Below, piece after piece: positions 45,569 to 54,587 of a stretch of DNA of 64,000 nucleotides. Both the position numbers and the translations under genes were made by a program. The notes under the pieces are model-generated. The model saw nothing but the letters and a program-made list of their open reading frames with translations. It was not told the DNA's origin and did no database searches. Location of the stretch: positions 1 through 64,000 of the forward strand of contig JBEBXK010000002.1 of the NCBI GenBank assembly GCA_040391605.1. The letters are read 5' to 3'. Within the stretch, counting starts at the first letter, position 1, and each line of letters begins with the position of its first letter. The DNA comes from Vulgatibacter incomptus_A. GTDB lineage: Bacteria; Myxococcota; Myxococcia; Myxococcales; Vulgatibacteraceae.

Positions 45569-46900
45569 TCAGTGTCGGCTGCTGGTGGAGGGGGCGGCGC
45601 CGGGAGGGATGGGGATCATCAGCTCCTGGCCGATGCGGAGCCTGCGCGGATCCGCGAGGCGATTGGAGCGGACGAGGGAGTCGACGCTGGTCTTGAACAT
45701 CACGGCGATGTGACCAAGGGTGTCGCCTTTTTGTACCTTGTAGCTGCGGTAGGTGAAGCGCTCCGAGGGCTTCACCTGGGCGTAGGCGGCGGCGAAGAGA
45801 TCGGCGTGGTCCTTGGGGAGGCGGAGGCGGTAGGGCTCGCCTCCTCGTCGCACGGGGGGGGTGGCCCACTGACGCAGCTCGGGGTTGAGGGAGGTGATCG
45901 CGTCTACGGAGACGCCGGCGCAGCGGGCGATCACGTCGAGGTCGGTGGCGTCGGGGATCTCGACCGTCTCCCACTCGAGGGGCGGCTGGGGCTCGAGGCC
46001 GTAGAAGCCGAAGTTCTCCGGATGCTTGGCGATCAGCGCGGCGGCGATCAGCTTGGGGACGTAGTGCTGGGTCTCCTTGCGGAAGGCGTCGTCGGTCCTG
46101 GCGAGGGCCCAGAAGTCATTGGTACCGTATTTGGCGATGGCCTTGCTGACCCTGCCGGGGCCGGCGTTGTAGCCAGCCCAAGCCAGGTACCAATCGCCCC
46201 AGGCGGCGTAGAGTCGCTTGAGGAATTTGGCCGCGGCGTGGGTGGACTTCACGGGATCGCGGCGCTCGTCCACCCAGAAGTCGGCCTCCAGGCCGAAGCG
46301 TCTGCCGGTGGGCTCGATGAATTGCCACGGCCCCACCGCGGAGGCCCAGGAGCGGGCGTGCATGATGAAGCCGCTCTCGATCATGGAGAGGTAGACGAGA
46401 TCCTCGGGCATCTCGTGTTCGCGCAGGATCGAGCGGAAGAGGGGGAGGTAGCGATGGGAGCGCTCGAGCCAGCGCCCGAACCATTGACGTCCCGGGCCCT
46501 GGAAGAAGGCGAGGTAGGCCGCGACCTCTTCGTTGTACTCCACGGGGATGTCGTAGCGGGCCCCCACTGATTCGATGGGGAATGGGAGCTTGCCGGCCGC
46601 TACCTCGGGGAGGCCGGAGGGGCCGACGATGTCGGGCCAGCCTTTCACCCGCAGTCCCAGGGGCCCGCGGAGCCGGGCCTTCCAGGGGTTGGCGGGACCC
46701 AGCCCATGGAGCATGCGCTCGATCGCCTCCTCGCCTCCGTCGAAGGCGAGGCGCTCGAGGGCCTCCAGCTCCGCGAGCTCGTCCACCTCCGCGGAATCGA
46801 GGGCGGATTCCTTCGGGATCGACGCTGACGGCGGCGGAAGTTGCGCGGCGGCGGCGAGAGGGAGGAAGGCGAAGAGCGCCGCGTAGATGGCGCCGTTCAT
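45569..46900 (-). CDS. mltD: Membrane-bound lytic murein transglycosylase D
   Basis: A 443-residue secreted peptidoglycan lyase. Signal peptide (GAIYAALFAFLPLAAAAQ), a helical front part, then the SLT domain: catalytic Glu in YLSMIESGF, followed by ASAVGPWQFIEPTGRRFGL and AGYNAGPGRV. Two LysM-type peptidoglycan-binding segments close the protein, the better one YKVQKGDTLGHIAVMFKTSV. It cuts glycan strands to form 1,6-anhydro ends. Its start overlaps the stop of the tetraheme lipoprotein gene by 4 bases (ATGA), so the two form an operon, although a functional link is not evident. Confidence 0.93.
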   Translation of the reverse strand: MNGAIYAALFAFLPLAAAAQLPPPSASIPKESALDSAEVDELAELEALERLAFDGGEEAIERMLHGLGPANPWKARLRGPLGLRVKGWPDIVGPSGLPEVAAGKLPFPIESVGARYDIPVEYNEEVAAYLAFFQGPGRQWFGRWLERSHRYLPLFRSILREHEMPEDLVYLSMIESGFIMHARSWASAVGPWQFIEPTGRRFGLEADFWVDERRDPVKSTHAAAKFLKRLYAAWGDWYLAWAGYNAGPGRVSKAIAKYGTNDFWALARTDDAFRKETQHYVPKLIAAALIAKHPENFGFYGLEPQPPLEWETVEIPDATDLDVIARCAGVSVDAITSLNPELRQWATPPVRRGGEPYRLRLPKDHADLFAAAYAQVKPSERFTYRSYKVQKGDTLGHIAVMFKTSVDSLVRSNRLADPRRLRIGQELMIPIPPGAAPSTSSRH

Positions 46901-48426
46901 CGGGTGTCGCTCGTCACCGGCGCGCCGTGGCCGGGGCCGAGGATGCGCGAGAGATAGGCCGAGTAGTCGAAGTCGGTGGAGTGCTCGGCGCTATGACAGC
47001 CACGGCAGGTGGGCTCGGCGACCTGGCGGGCGAGCTTCACGCCGGTGGGGTTGGCCACGTGGAGGGAGCCGGGGCCGTGGCAGGATTCGCAGCCCACGTC
47101 CTTGCGGGCCTCGACCTCGTCCACCCTGCACGCGCCGCCAGGCTTCTCCCAACCGGTGACGTGACAGGAGATGCAGTTCAGATCGTATTGTTTGTTGGCC
47201 TCCTCGAGGGTGGCGTAGGCGTCGCCGTGGGCGGTCTGCGTCCAGAAGTCGTGGGCGGCGGCGTGGCAGGTAGCGCAGCTCGCCGTGCCCGCGTAGCCCG
47301 GGCTGCCTGCGGCGGGATCCTCGCAGACCTTGTTCTGCGCCTTGGCGAGGGCGAGGTTCGCAGCCCCCACCTCGCGATCGTAGCGGGAGATGATCGCTGC
47401 CACCTCGGGATCCGGGGGGAGATCGGAGGTGATGGGGACGAAGCGGTAGGCCAGGAAGCTCCCTCGGGCTGGCGTGGGGATCGCCTCGTCGCTGAGGGCG
47501 CGGCGGCGCGCCTCGAGCTCCTCGACCTTGGCGCGAAAGGGCGCCGCGTCGGCGCTCTCGCCCAATGCCGCGATCCGCTGCTCGTAGGAGCGGACCCTCT
47601 CGCCGATGGACTCGATCTCCGCGTCGCGGGACTCGGCGCTCCCGGCGATCTGGAGCTTTCCGCCACCGGGGCGCAGCATCATCTCCACCTCGAGCAGGCT
47701 CTGCCCCCGGGCCTGGGTGAAGAAGATCGGCGTGTCGGCGATCACCGCCCGGGCGCTCTCGCCCTCGGCGATGTCGCGGATGTGGCTGGCCACCACCAGA
47801 TCCGCGCCGGATTGGCTGCCCAGCTGAATCGCCCGATCGCGGGGGGCGTGGAGGAGGGCGACCACCACGTCGACCCCCTCCACGCGGGCGGCGGCGACCG
47901 CGTCTCGGAGAGAGTTGTCGGCGTCCTTCCCCTTGGCGTCGAGGGCGTCGAAGGGCACCAGCGCGATCTGGATCCCGCCCACCTCGCGGCGCCCGGGTCC
48001 CTGCAGGATCAGGCCGGCAGGGAGGTCTTTCAGGAGCTCCGGCGCCACTCGATCCCGCTCGAAGGCAGCCTTGGCAGAGAGGCCCATCGCCAGCAGAGAG
48101 TCCGCCACCGCCTTGGCCTGGCGCCTAGCCTGGGGCGCTCGCTCCGGCCCGTACTCTACGGCGTCGAAGAGCGCGTCGCCTGCGTCGACGAGGAGGGAGG
48201 GGCCCTCGGCGCGGATCTTCTTCACGTAGGAGGCGGCGCGGTCGAGGCCACCCCGCATGTCCGCGGAGCAGCCACAGGGCTCGAGCTGCCCCCAGAGATC
48301 GCCGGTGAAGAGGAGGGTCGCCCGCCGCTCCTCAGACGGAGCCTTGGCGCGGCTCTCGGCCTTCGACGTACACGCCATGGCGAAGAGGGCGGCGAGGCCG
48401 GCTGCGATGAGGAGGAGGCGATGCAT
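46897..48426 (-). CDS. Tetraheme lipoprotein with UshA-like phosphoesterase domain
   Basis: A 509-residue protein with a lipoprotein signal (HRLLLIAAGLAALFAMAC, Cys19). Residues about 35-270 resemble the UshA-like 5'-nucleotidase fold (LLFTGDLWGQLEPCGC, LLVDAGDALFD, VVALLHAPRD, ADLVVASH). The usual Asp-x-His metal pair reads Asp-Leu-Trp, so activity is doubtful. A coiled-coil linker follows. The C-terminal 130 residues carry four heme c sites (CATCH, CISCH, CESCH, CRGCH), like cytochrome c554. It is probably a periplasmic or surface redox protein. The known UshA-like multiheme family keeps the Pro-Cys-Gly-Cys motif, as here. Confidence 0.87.
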   Translation of the reverse strand: MHRLLLIAAGLAALFAMACTSKAESRAKAPSEERRATLLFTGDLWGQLEPCGCSADMRGGLDRAASYVKKIRAEGPSLLVDAGDALFDAVEYGPERAPQARRQAKAVADSLLAMGLSAKAAFERDRVAPELLKDLPAGLILQGPGRREVGGIQIALVPFDALDAKGKDADNSLRDAVAAARVEGVDVVVALLHAPRDRAIQLGSQSGADLVVASHIRDIAEGESARAVIADTPIFFTQARGQSLLEVEMMLRPGGGKLQIAGSAESRDAEIESIGERVRSYEQRIAALGESADAAPFRAKVEELEARRRALSDEAIPTPARGSFLAYRFVPITSDLPPDPEVAAIISRYDREVGAANLALAKAQNKVCEDPAAGSPGYAGTASCATCHAAAHDFWTQTAHGDAYATLEEANKQYDLNCISCHVTGWEKPGGACRVDEVEARKDVGCESCHGPGSLHVANPTGVKLARQVAEPTCRGCHSAEHSTDFDYSAYLSRILGPGHGAPVTSDTR

Positions 48427-48613
48427 GCTTGGATGCCCGTCGAGCGGATCACGAACGAGGCGTTCGAACCGGCCATTCCCGATAGTAGGGCGGCGCGGGC
48501 CAGGCAAGCACAAAGCCTCCGTCCAGGCCCGGGCTGCCGAGTGGGGGATCGAGCGCCTTCACCTGCGCGTCGCGGTTGCGCCGGCAGCGGCGCGCGTGCA
48601 GGATGCGCCGATT

Positions 48614-49129
48614 GTGCGCGTACTTCTACGGTCCAACCGAGCCGACGACGAGCTGGCGAAGGCCCTCGCGAGAGCGGGTCTCTACGTCGAGAGGGTCGCG
48701 GTGGGTGAGGAGGCCCGGGCCCGGATCGGCAAGGGGCTGCGGGACGTGGCGGTCATCGATCCTCGCCTCCTAGAGGGGGCGGCCCCCCTCCCCGCGCGGC
48801 AGATGAAGGGTGACGCGACGTCCCTCGAGGAGTTCTGCTACCGACGGATCGGCCACGTCCTCGACAAGCTCCAGGGCGCGACCCTGCCAAACCTCTACGC
48901 CACGGTGATGGCCCAGAGCGAGCGGGCGCTCCTTCGCCTCGCGATGGATCGCATGCGGGCGATCTCCGCCGCCGCCGAGCTGCTCGGGATCCACCGCAAC
49001 ACCCTGGCCCGTCGCCTCGACGAGCATGGCCTGCGCAAGCGGGACGACGCTGCCAGCGGAAACCCTGGGCGCGCCGCGGCATCCAAGCCGCCCGCCCGCG
49101 GTATCCACCCCTCCTCCGACGGCCCATGA
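48614..49129 (+). CDS. Fis-type DNA-binding regulator
   Basis: A 171-residue protein from GTG 48614. Residues 1-70 look like a short, degenerate receiver-like alpha/beta domain (RVLLRSNRADDELAKALARAG, DVAVIDPRLL) with no clear phospho-acceptor. The C-terminal 95 residues match the end of NtrC-type activators, YATVMAQSERALLRLAMDR then the Fis helix-turn-helix ISAAAELLGIHRNTLARRL, but no AAA+ domain is present. It may bind DNA as a dimer. It is divergent from the tetraheme/mltD operon across 187 bases, and could control that unit or the ZIP gene downstream. Target unknown. Confidence 0.75.
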   Translation: MRVLLRSNRADDELAKALARAGLYVERVAVGEEARARIGKGLRDVAVIDPRLLEGAAPLPARQMKGDATSLEEFCYRRIGHVLDKLQGATLPNLYATVMAQSERALLRLAMDRMRAISAAAELLGIHRNTLARRLDEHGLRKRDDAASGNPGRAAASKPPARGIHPSSDGP

Positions 49130-49160
49130 GTGGGCAGGTATTCGATTGAGCAACGGCCCG

Positions 49161-49982
49161 ATGCTGACGGTCTACCTCTTCGCCATCGCGGTAGGTGCGA
49201 TGATGAGCGCTGCGGTCCCCGTCGCCTTTCCGCAGCTTCGCTCGCGGATGCACCTCTTCCTCTCGCTCTCCGCCGGCGTCCTCCTCGGCGCGGCCTTCTT
49301 CCACATGCTGCCGGAGGCCATCCATGAAGGCGGCCTGGACTCGCTCTACTGGGCGCTGGCGGGCTTCGTCTTCCTCTTCCTCCTCGAGCGCTACGTCCTC
49401 GTGCATTGGTGCAAGGAGGAGGACGACTGTGAGGTGCACGGCCCCCTGATCGTCGCGGAGGGGCTCGAACCCGTCGTGGGGGGGGGGAAGCACTCGCACA
49501 CAAAGGGCAAGGGACACAATCACACGCACGGCACGGTGGGGATCGCGACCCTGGTCGGCATGTCGCTCCACACGCTCACCGACGGCTTCGCGCTGGGGAC
49601 CGCCATCGAGGCCGGGGTCGGCGCCAGCGTCTTCCTCGCGATCCTCCTGCATAAGATGCCGTCGAGCTTCTCGCTCGCCGCCATCCTCCTCCATGAGCGC
49701 TACGCCGTCCGCCACACCATCGGCCTCGTCGCGATCTTCGCCGCGATGCTCCCGCTGGGTTCGCTGCTCTTCTTCTTCATGTCCGGGCTGATCCCCCACG
49801 AGGTCTTCGGCGCGAGGGCTCTGGGCTTCTCGGCAGGCACCTTCCTACACCTGGCGGTGGCCGACCTGATCCCCGATCTCCATCGGCGGCGCGGCGACAG
49901 GCTGCAGCTCTCCGTGACGCTCCTCCTCGGCATCGTGATCATGTGGAGCGTGGGCTACTTCGGCCCTGAGCACGTCCATTGA
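49161..49982 (+). CDS. ZIP-family divalent metal transporter
   Basis: A 273-residue membrane protein with about eight hydrophobic segments. The metal-binding helices carry MSLHTLTDGFALG and ILLHKMPSSFSLAA, the ZIP signatures; the second has Ser-Ser where many members have Glu-Gly. A cytosolic His-rich loop (KHSHTKGKGHNHTHG) lies between segments 3 and 4. The family imports zinc, iron or manganese, and the exact metal is not clear. The ATG at 49161 is listed, but a TTG at 49146 is also possible; neither has a strong ribosome site. It begins 32 bases after the Fis-type gene. Confidence 0.9.
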   Translation: MLTVYLFAIAVGAMMSAAVPVAFPQLRSRMHLFLSLSAGVLLGAAFFHMLPEAIHEGGLDSLYWALAGFVFLFLLERYVLVHWCKEEDDCEVHGPLIVAEGLEPVVGGGKHSHTKGKGHNHTHGTVGIATLVGMSLHTLTDGFALGTAIEAGVGASVFLAILLHKMPSSFSLAAILLHERYAVRHTIGLVAIFAAMLPLGSLLFFFMSGLIPHEVFGARALGFSAGTFLHLAVADLIPDLHRRRGDRLQLSVTLLLGIVIMWSVGYFGPEHVH

Positions 49983-50047
49983 GGCGACGCCCAGCATGGT
50001 CGAAGAAAGACTTACTTAGGGTGTAGTCGGTGTGGCAGAGAGGGGCG

Positions 50048-50833
50048 CTACTTGAGTCGCTCGACAAAGAGCTTGGCGGCGCGGGCGACGAGCTCCCGCG
50101 GCAGCAGCCGGGAGGCCAGGGGCGCGCCTTTGTTGATCAGCCCGGGGATCACCACGCTCCTGCCGCGCTCGAGGCCACGCAGCGCCTGCTCCACCACAGC
50201 CGAGGCGGGCATCACGCCCACGGCGGGCAGGCGGGCCCCCGCCACCTCCTGGAATTCGGTGGGGACGCCGCCGGGGCAGAGGGCCATCACCCGCACGCCC
50301 AGATCCTCGTTCTCCACCGCCAGCGCCTCGGAGAGGGAGAGGACGAAGGCCTTCGACGCCGCGTAGGCCGCCATCAGCGGCACGGGCTGGAAGGCCACCC
50401 CAGACGAGACCTGGAGGATCGCGCCGGATCCCCGCTCCTGCATCGCCGGCAGGAAGAGGCCGGTGAGCTCGGTGAGGGCGCTCACGTCGAGGGCGATCAT
50501 CGCGAGCTGGCGCTCCAACGCCAGCTCCTCGAACCGCCCCTGGAGGCCGAAGCCGGCGTTGTTCACCAGAAGGTGGATCTCCCGACCCTCCGACGCCTCG
50601 CGAAAGAGCCGCTCCGGCCCCTCCTCTTGCCCCAGATCCACGGCGATCACCCGGGTCTCGATCCCGTGGGATTTGGCTAGGGCGTCGGCGAGGGCCCGCA
50701 TCCGAGGCTCGCGGCGAGCGGCGAGGATCAGGTGCATGCCCTTCGCTGCCAGCGCGTGGGCGAAGGCCTCGCCGAGGCCGGCGGAGGCGCCGGTGATCAC
50801 CGCCCAGCGATCTTCATAGGTCCAGGGCTTCAT
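50048..50833 (-). CDS. Short-chain dehydrogenase/reductase
   Basis: A 261-residue classical SDR: cofactor motif TGASAGLG (14-21), LLVNNAGFG (about 90), catalytic Ser in ILQVSSGVAF and Tyr/Lys in YAASKAF. An Arg pair after strand 2 (AARREPRMR) suggests NADPH. The C-terminal part has a short basic stretch (SRLLPRELVARAAKLFVERLK), as in membrane-associated SDRs acting on lipid substrates. The substrate is not identifiable. It is on its own, with the small secreted protein upstream on the same strand. Confidence 0.87.
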   Translation of the reverse strand: MKPWTYEDRWAVITGASAGLGEAFAHALAAKGMHLILAARREPRMRALADALAKSHGIETRVIAVDLGQEEGPERLFREASEGREIHLLVNNAGFGLQGRFEELALERQLAMIALDVSALTELTGLFLPAMQERGSGAILQVSSGVAFQPVPLMAAYAASKAFVLSLSEALAVENEDLGVRVMALCPGGVPTEFQEVAGARLPAVGVMPASAVVEQALRGLERGRSVVIPGLINKGAPLASRLLPRELVARAAKLFVERLK

Positions 50834-50949
50834 GAAAGACGGCCTCCGCGCCAGCTCTTGAAGGAATCATCCCGGCAGTGGAAGGGCCGATTCCTTCGGC
50901 TCGCGCGCTGCGCAGGAGGGCCCCTTTTTCGAGCGATGGGGAGGTGAGC

Positions 50950-51222
50950 CTATAGTCCTTCGGCGCTCTTCTCCAGCTCGGGGAGGAAGTTGTCCCTTCG
51001 CTTGAGAAGGCTGTCGAAGTGCGTCGGATCGCGGCCCGGGACGTAGTCGCCCTCCGGGCGGATCAGCTCTCCCTCCATGGTGACGTCGTTGAAGTCGACG
51101 GTGGTGGATTTCTTCACCACGACGCGGTCGGGCTCATGGACCATCTTCGTCTCGTCCGCCGCCGCCGTGGTAGAGACTCCCCAGATGAACGCGCAGCCAA
51201 TCAGCAGCACACCCAACCTCAT
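50950..51222 (-). CDS. Small secreted protein of unknown function
   Basis: A 90-residue protein with a clear signal peptide (RLGVLLIGCAFIWGVSTTAAA). The mature 68 residues are charged (VVVKKSTTVDFNDVTMEGEL, RPEGDYVPGRDPTHFDSLLKRRDNFLPELEKSA) with no Cys. The regular, codon-biased frame and the clean signal support a real gene. I do not recognise the family. It is divergent from the MoxR/Bat operon across 223 bases. Confidence 0.7.
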   Translation of the reverse strand: MRLGVLLIGCAFIWGVSTTAAADETKMVHEPDRVVVKKSTTVDFNDVTMEGELIRPEGDYVPGRDPTHFDSLLKRRDNFLPELEKSAEGL

Positions 51223-51445
51223 CGCGATCCCCCCCAGGTGACCGGCGCCAAACGGAGTTCCGGCCTGATGTCGACCACCTAGCGTTCAACGGTGGACAGG
51301 GTGTGCATCTCCTGCCGTCACCCGGAAGGGGATGAAAAGCGGGCATAAGCCGAGGGCTCGGCGGTTTGGGCGGTTGATTCCACGCGGGATCCGTCGATTG
51401 CGTTAGGATTCGCGCGCCAATTTCCAACGGAGGCATAGAGGCATC

Positions 51446-52441
51446 GTGCACGTCGAGACCGACATTCGCGCCATCCAGGACGTGGTCCAGGCAGAGAGCG
51501 CCTTCGTAGACGAGATCCTCGCCGAGGCAGGCAAGGTCATCGTCGGCCAGCGCTACATGCTCGAGCGCCTCCTCATCGGGCTGATGACCGGGGGCCACGT
51601 CCTGCTCGAAGGGGTCCCCGGCCTGGCCAAGACCCTCACCGTCAAGACCCTGGCCCAGGCCATCGATTCGAAGTTCCATCGGATCCAGTTCACGCCGGAT
51701 CTGCTCCCCGCCGATCTGGTGGGGACCACCATCTACAACCAGGCGACCGCCTCCTTCGCCGTGCGCCATGGCCCGATCTTCGCGAACATCATCCTCGCCG
51801 ACGAGATCAACCGGGCCCCTGCCAAGGTGCAGAGCGCGCTGCTGGAGGCGATGCAGGAGCGACAGGTCACCATCGGTGAGACCACCTTTCCGCTGCCCAA
51901 GCCCTTCTTCGTGATGGCGACGCAGAACCCGGTGGAGCAGGAGGGCACCTATCCGCTCCCCGAGGCCCAGGTCGATCGCTTCATGCTGATGGTGAAGGTC
52001 TTCTACCCATCGCGGGCGGAGGAGCGGCAGATCATGGATCGGGTGGCGGAGGGCCCCGCCGCCACGGTCTCGAAGGTCGCGGACCCCGAGCGGATCGCCA
52101 GGGCACAGCGGGTGATCGACGGAATCTACGTCGATCCCAAGGTGAAGGATTACGTCGTGAATCTGGTCTTCGCCACCCGTGAACCCACCCAGGCCGGCCT
52201 GCCGGATCTGGTGGACTTCATCGAGTTCGGCGCCAGCCCCAGGGCGAGCATCTACCTGCTCAAGGCGGCGAAGGCCCACGCCTTCCTGCGCCGCCGCGGC
52301 TTCGTCACGCCGGAGGACGTCAAGGCGGTGGGGCTGGACGTGCTGCGCCATCGGGTGATCGCCACCTACGAGGCCGAAGCGGAGTCGGTGAGCCCCGAGC
52401 AGATCGTCCAGCGGATCTTCGATCGAGTCGAAGTACCGTAG
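51446..52441 (+). CDS. moxR: MoxR-family AAA+ ATPase
   Basis: A 331-residue ATPase. Walker A is EGVPGLAKT (55-63), Walker B is IILADEINRAPAKVQSALLEAM, sensor 1 is VMATQNPVEQEGTYPLPEAQVDRF, and the C-terminal lid is helical. MoxR proteins act as chaperones that mature or activate VWA-domain partner proteins. It starts at GTG 51446 and is the first gene of an eight-gene operon with DUF58 and Bat proteins. The whole unit is probably transcribed from the 51223-51445 region, but no clear promoter boxes were found. Confidence 0.95.
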   Translation: MHVETDIRAIQDVVQAESAFVDEILAEAGKVIVGQRYMLERLLIGLMTGGHVLLEGVPGLAKTLTVKTLAQAIDSKFHRIQFTPDLLPADLVGTTIYNQATASFAVRHGPIFANIILADEINRAPAKVQSALLEAMQERQVTIGETTFPLPKPFFVMATQNPVEQEGTYPLPEAQVDRFMLMVKVFYPSRAEERQIMDRVAEGPAATVSKVADPERIARAQRVIDGIYVDPKVKDYVVNLVFATREPTQAGLPDLVDFIEFGASPRASIYLLKAAKAHAFLRRRGFVTPEDVKAVGLDVLRHRVIATYEAEAESVSPEQIVQRIFDRVEVP

Positions 52442-52449
52442 GGGCGCGC

Positions 52450-53352
52450 GTGACGGAGATCGTCCCCAAAGAGCTGATCGCCCGGATTCGAAAGATCGAG
52501 ATCACCACCAGGCGAGCGGTGAACGAGACGTTGGCGGGGCAGTACTCCTCGACCTTCAAGGGGAGGGGCATGGCCTTCTCCGAGGTGCGGCCCTACCAGC
52601 CCGGCGACGAGATCCGGACCATCGATTGGAACGTCACGGCGCGGATGCAGGAGCCCTACGTCAAGGTCTTCACCGAGGAGCGCGAGCTCACGGTGATGCT
52701 GCTGGTGGATCTCTCCCGATCCCAGGACTTTGGCACGGTGGAGAAGACCAAGGGCGAGGTGGCGGCGGAGGTGGCGGCGCTCCTCTCCTTCTCGGCAATC
52801 TCCAACAACGATCGGGTCGGGGCGATCCTCTTCAGCGATCGGATCGAGAAGTATCTGCCGCCAAAGAAGGGCCGCAAACACGTGCTCGCGCTGATCTCGG
52901 AGCTGCTCACCGCGAAGCCCGTGGGGAGGGGCACCGACCTCGCAGGCGCTCTCGGCTTCCTGGGGCAGGTCCATCGGCGGCACGCGGTCACCTTTCTCCT
53001 CTCCGACTTCCAGGTCCCAGGTGGATCGAGCCACGACCTCGCCTTGCGGATGGCGAGCCGCCGCTACGATCTGGTGCCCATCGCGATCAGCGATCCCTTC
53101 GAGCACGCGCTCCTCCCCTTGGGGATCGCGTTGGTGGAGGATCCCGAGACGGGTCGGGTGGTGCCGGTGGATCTGCGGGACGCGAAGGTGCGCGCCCGCT
53201 ATCGCGCGCTGATGGAGCGGCAGCGGGAGCTGCGGGGCCGGCTCTTTCGCAAGCTCGATCTCGACCACGTGGAGATCCACTGCGGCGAGGAGTATCTGCG
53301 GCCGCTCCTCTCCTTCTTCCGGGCGCGGGCGCGCCGCAGGGGTCTCCGATGA
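52450..53352 (+). CDS. DUF58/VWA-like protein of the MoxR operon
   Basis: A 300-residue protein with the DUF58 signature YSSTFKGRGMAFSEVRPYQPGDEIRTIDW (shown in part: FKGRGMAF, GDEIRTIDWN) and a VWA-like metal site DLSRSQ, SGVGAIL-type strands and GRGTDLAGAL. Such proteins are the usual client of the neighbouring MoxR ATPase. No signal or membrane segment is present, so it is cytosolic or membrane-peripheral. Eight bases separate it from moxR, and its stop overlaps the next start (ATGA). Confidence 0.93.
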   Translation: MTEIVPKELIARIRKIEITTRRAVNETLAGQYSSTFKGRGMAFSEVRPYQPGDEIRTIDWNVTARMQEPYVKVFTEERELTVMLLVDLSRSQDFGTVEKTKGEVAAEVAALLSFSAISNNDRVGAILFSDRIEKYLPPKKGRKHVLALISELLTAKPVGRGTDLAGALGFLGQVHRRHAVTFLLSDFQVPGGSSHDLALRMASRRYDLVPIAISDPFEHALLPLGIALVEDPETGRVVPVDLRDAKVRARYRALMERQRELRGRLFRKLDLDHVEIHCGEEYLRPLLSFFRARARRRGLR

Positions 53353-54587
53353 GGCGTGGTCCTCGCTGCATCGGACGATGGACCGGCGCGCTCTTCGTCG
53401 CGGCGCTGATGGGCTGGTCTCTCCACGCCGGGGCCCAGCCGTCGCGTCAGGGAGATGCCTCGTCGAAGGTGTCTAGTGGTGACACCGTGACGGCGCGGGG
53501 AGAGGCAGCTGTCGCATACGCTGCCGCCGACGGCCAGGGTGCCGAGGCCGCGGCGAATGCGCTGGCCGCCGTCCAGGCCACGCCGTTGGGCTTCTCGGCC
53601 AAGGTCTCGCCCTCGGAGGTCGGGCTGGGGCGGCCCTTCACTTACGAGATCGAGATCCGCCACGACCCGGGCGAGCGCTACGAGCTCCCGTCGCCCTTGG
53701 CCTTGGGAACAGCGGCAGTACGATCGGTGAACACCGATCGCAGAGAGGAGGGATCGGTCGCCACCACGACCTTCCGCATCGAGGCGGCGATCTTCGACCA
53801 GCTCGGCGAGGCCTCGCTGCCGGATACGATCCTCCTCGTCCGTGGCGACGGCGCGGCGCGGGAGCTGCGGATCCCAGGGGCGCCCGTGACGATCCTGGCC
53901 GTGGGATCCGGCGACGAGCTCGCCGACATCCGACCGCCGCAGGAGCTGCGCGTCCCTTCGTATCGGGCGCTGTGGATCGCGTTGGCGGTGGGGGCTGCCG
54001 CGGCGCTCGCCTCCTTCTTCTACCGCATGCGCACCCGACGCTCGGGGAGCGAGGTGCCCGCTGGACCCGGCGCGGAGGAGCTGGCCCTGGACGCGCTGGA
54101 TCGGCTGGCAGCGGAGGCCCTGCCCGTGGCGGGGAAGGGGAGGGAGCATTACTTCCGCCTCTCCGAGATCGTGCGGGGCTACCTGGACGACGACGCCGGC
54201 GTCTCCGCCAGGGATATGACCAGCGCCGAGCTCCTCGAGGCGCTGCAGGCACGCCCGGTGCCCGGCCTCGATCGCGTGGCCTTCGCCGCCTGGGTCGAAC
54301 GCGGTGACCTGGCGCGCTTCGCTCGTCTCGCCATCGATCCCTCGGTCGCCGTCGCCGATCTCGATCGAGGCCGGGAGCTGATCCGGAGCGTCGCCGCCGC
54401 CCTGCGGCTGGAGGCCGAGCGCGCCGCCGCCCTCGCCGCAGAGGCTCCTGCGGCTGCGACTGCTGCGGCGGCGACGGCGTCGGCTGCGACGCACCCGGTA
54501 ACGCCTCCTGCTGCTGCGGCCCCTGCTGCTGCCGCTCCTCCGACTCCTGCGGACGAGCGCGACGACGGGAAGGGAGGGGCCGCTTGA
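53349..54587 (+). CDS. Exported protein with one membrane helix in the Bat operon (DUF4381-like role)
   Basis: A 412-residue protein. Signal peptide (GRWTGALFVAALMGWSLHAGA), a beta-rich extracytoplasmic part (about 70-200, with FTYEIEIRHDPGERYELPSP and FRIEAAIFDQLGEASLPDTI), one membrane helix (about 205-222), then a cytosolic helical domain (YFRLSEIVRGYLDDDAGVSARDMTSAELLEAL) and an Ala/Thr/Pro-rich end. The cytosolic part resembles that of BatD and DUF4381 proteins, so it is probably the adaptor between DUF58 and the Bat proteins. It overlaps both neighbours by 4 bases. Confidence 0.8.
   Translation: MRRGPRCIGRWTGALFVAALMGWSLHAGAQPSRQGDASSKVSSGDTVTARGEAAVAYAAADGQGAEAAANALAAVQATPLGFSAKVSPSEVGLGRPFTYEIEIRHDPGERYELPSPLALGTAAVRSVNTDRREEGSVATTTFRIEAAIFDQLGEASLPDTILLVRGDGAARELRIPGAPVTILAVGSGDELADIRPPQELRVPSYRALWIALAVGAAAALASFFYRMRTRRSGSEVPAGPGAEELALDALDRLAAEALPVAGKGREHYFRLSEIVRGYLDDDAGVSARDMTSAELLEALQARPVPGLDRVAFAAWVERGDLARFARLAIDPSVAVADLDRGRELIRSVAAALRLEAERAAALAAEAPAAATAAAATASAATHPVTPPAAAAPAAAAPPTPADERDDGKGGAA

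Noticed and set aside
50880..50935. GC-rich hairpins with TTTTT near 50928 as a plus-strand terminator
   Set aside because: No plus-strand gene ends nearby, and the T-run is on the wrong side for the minus-strand genes.
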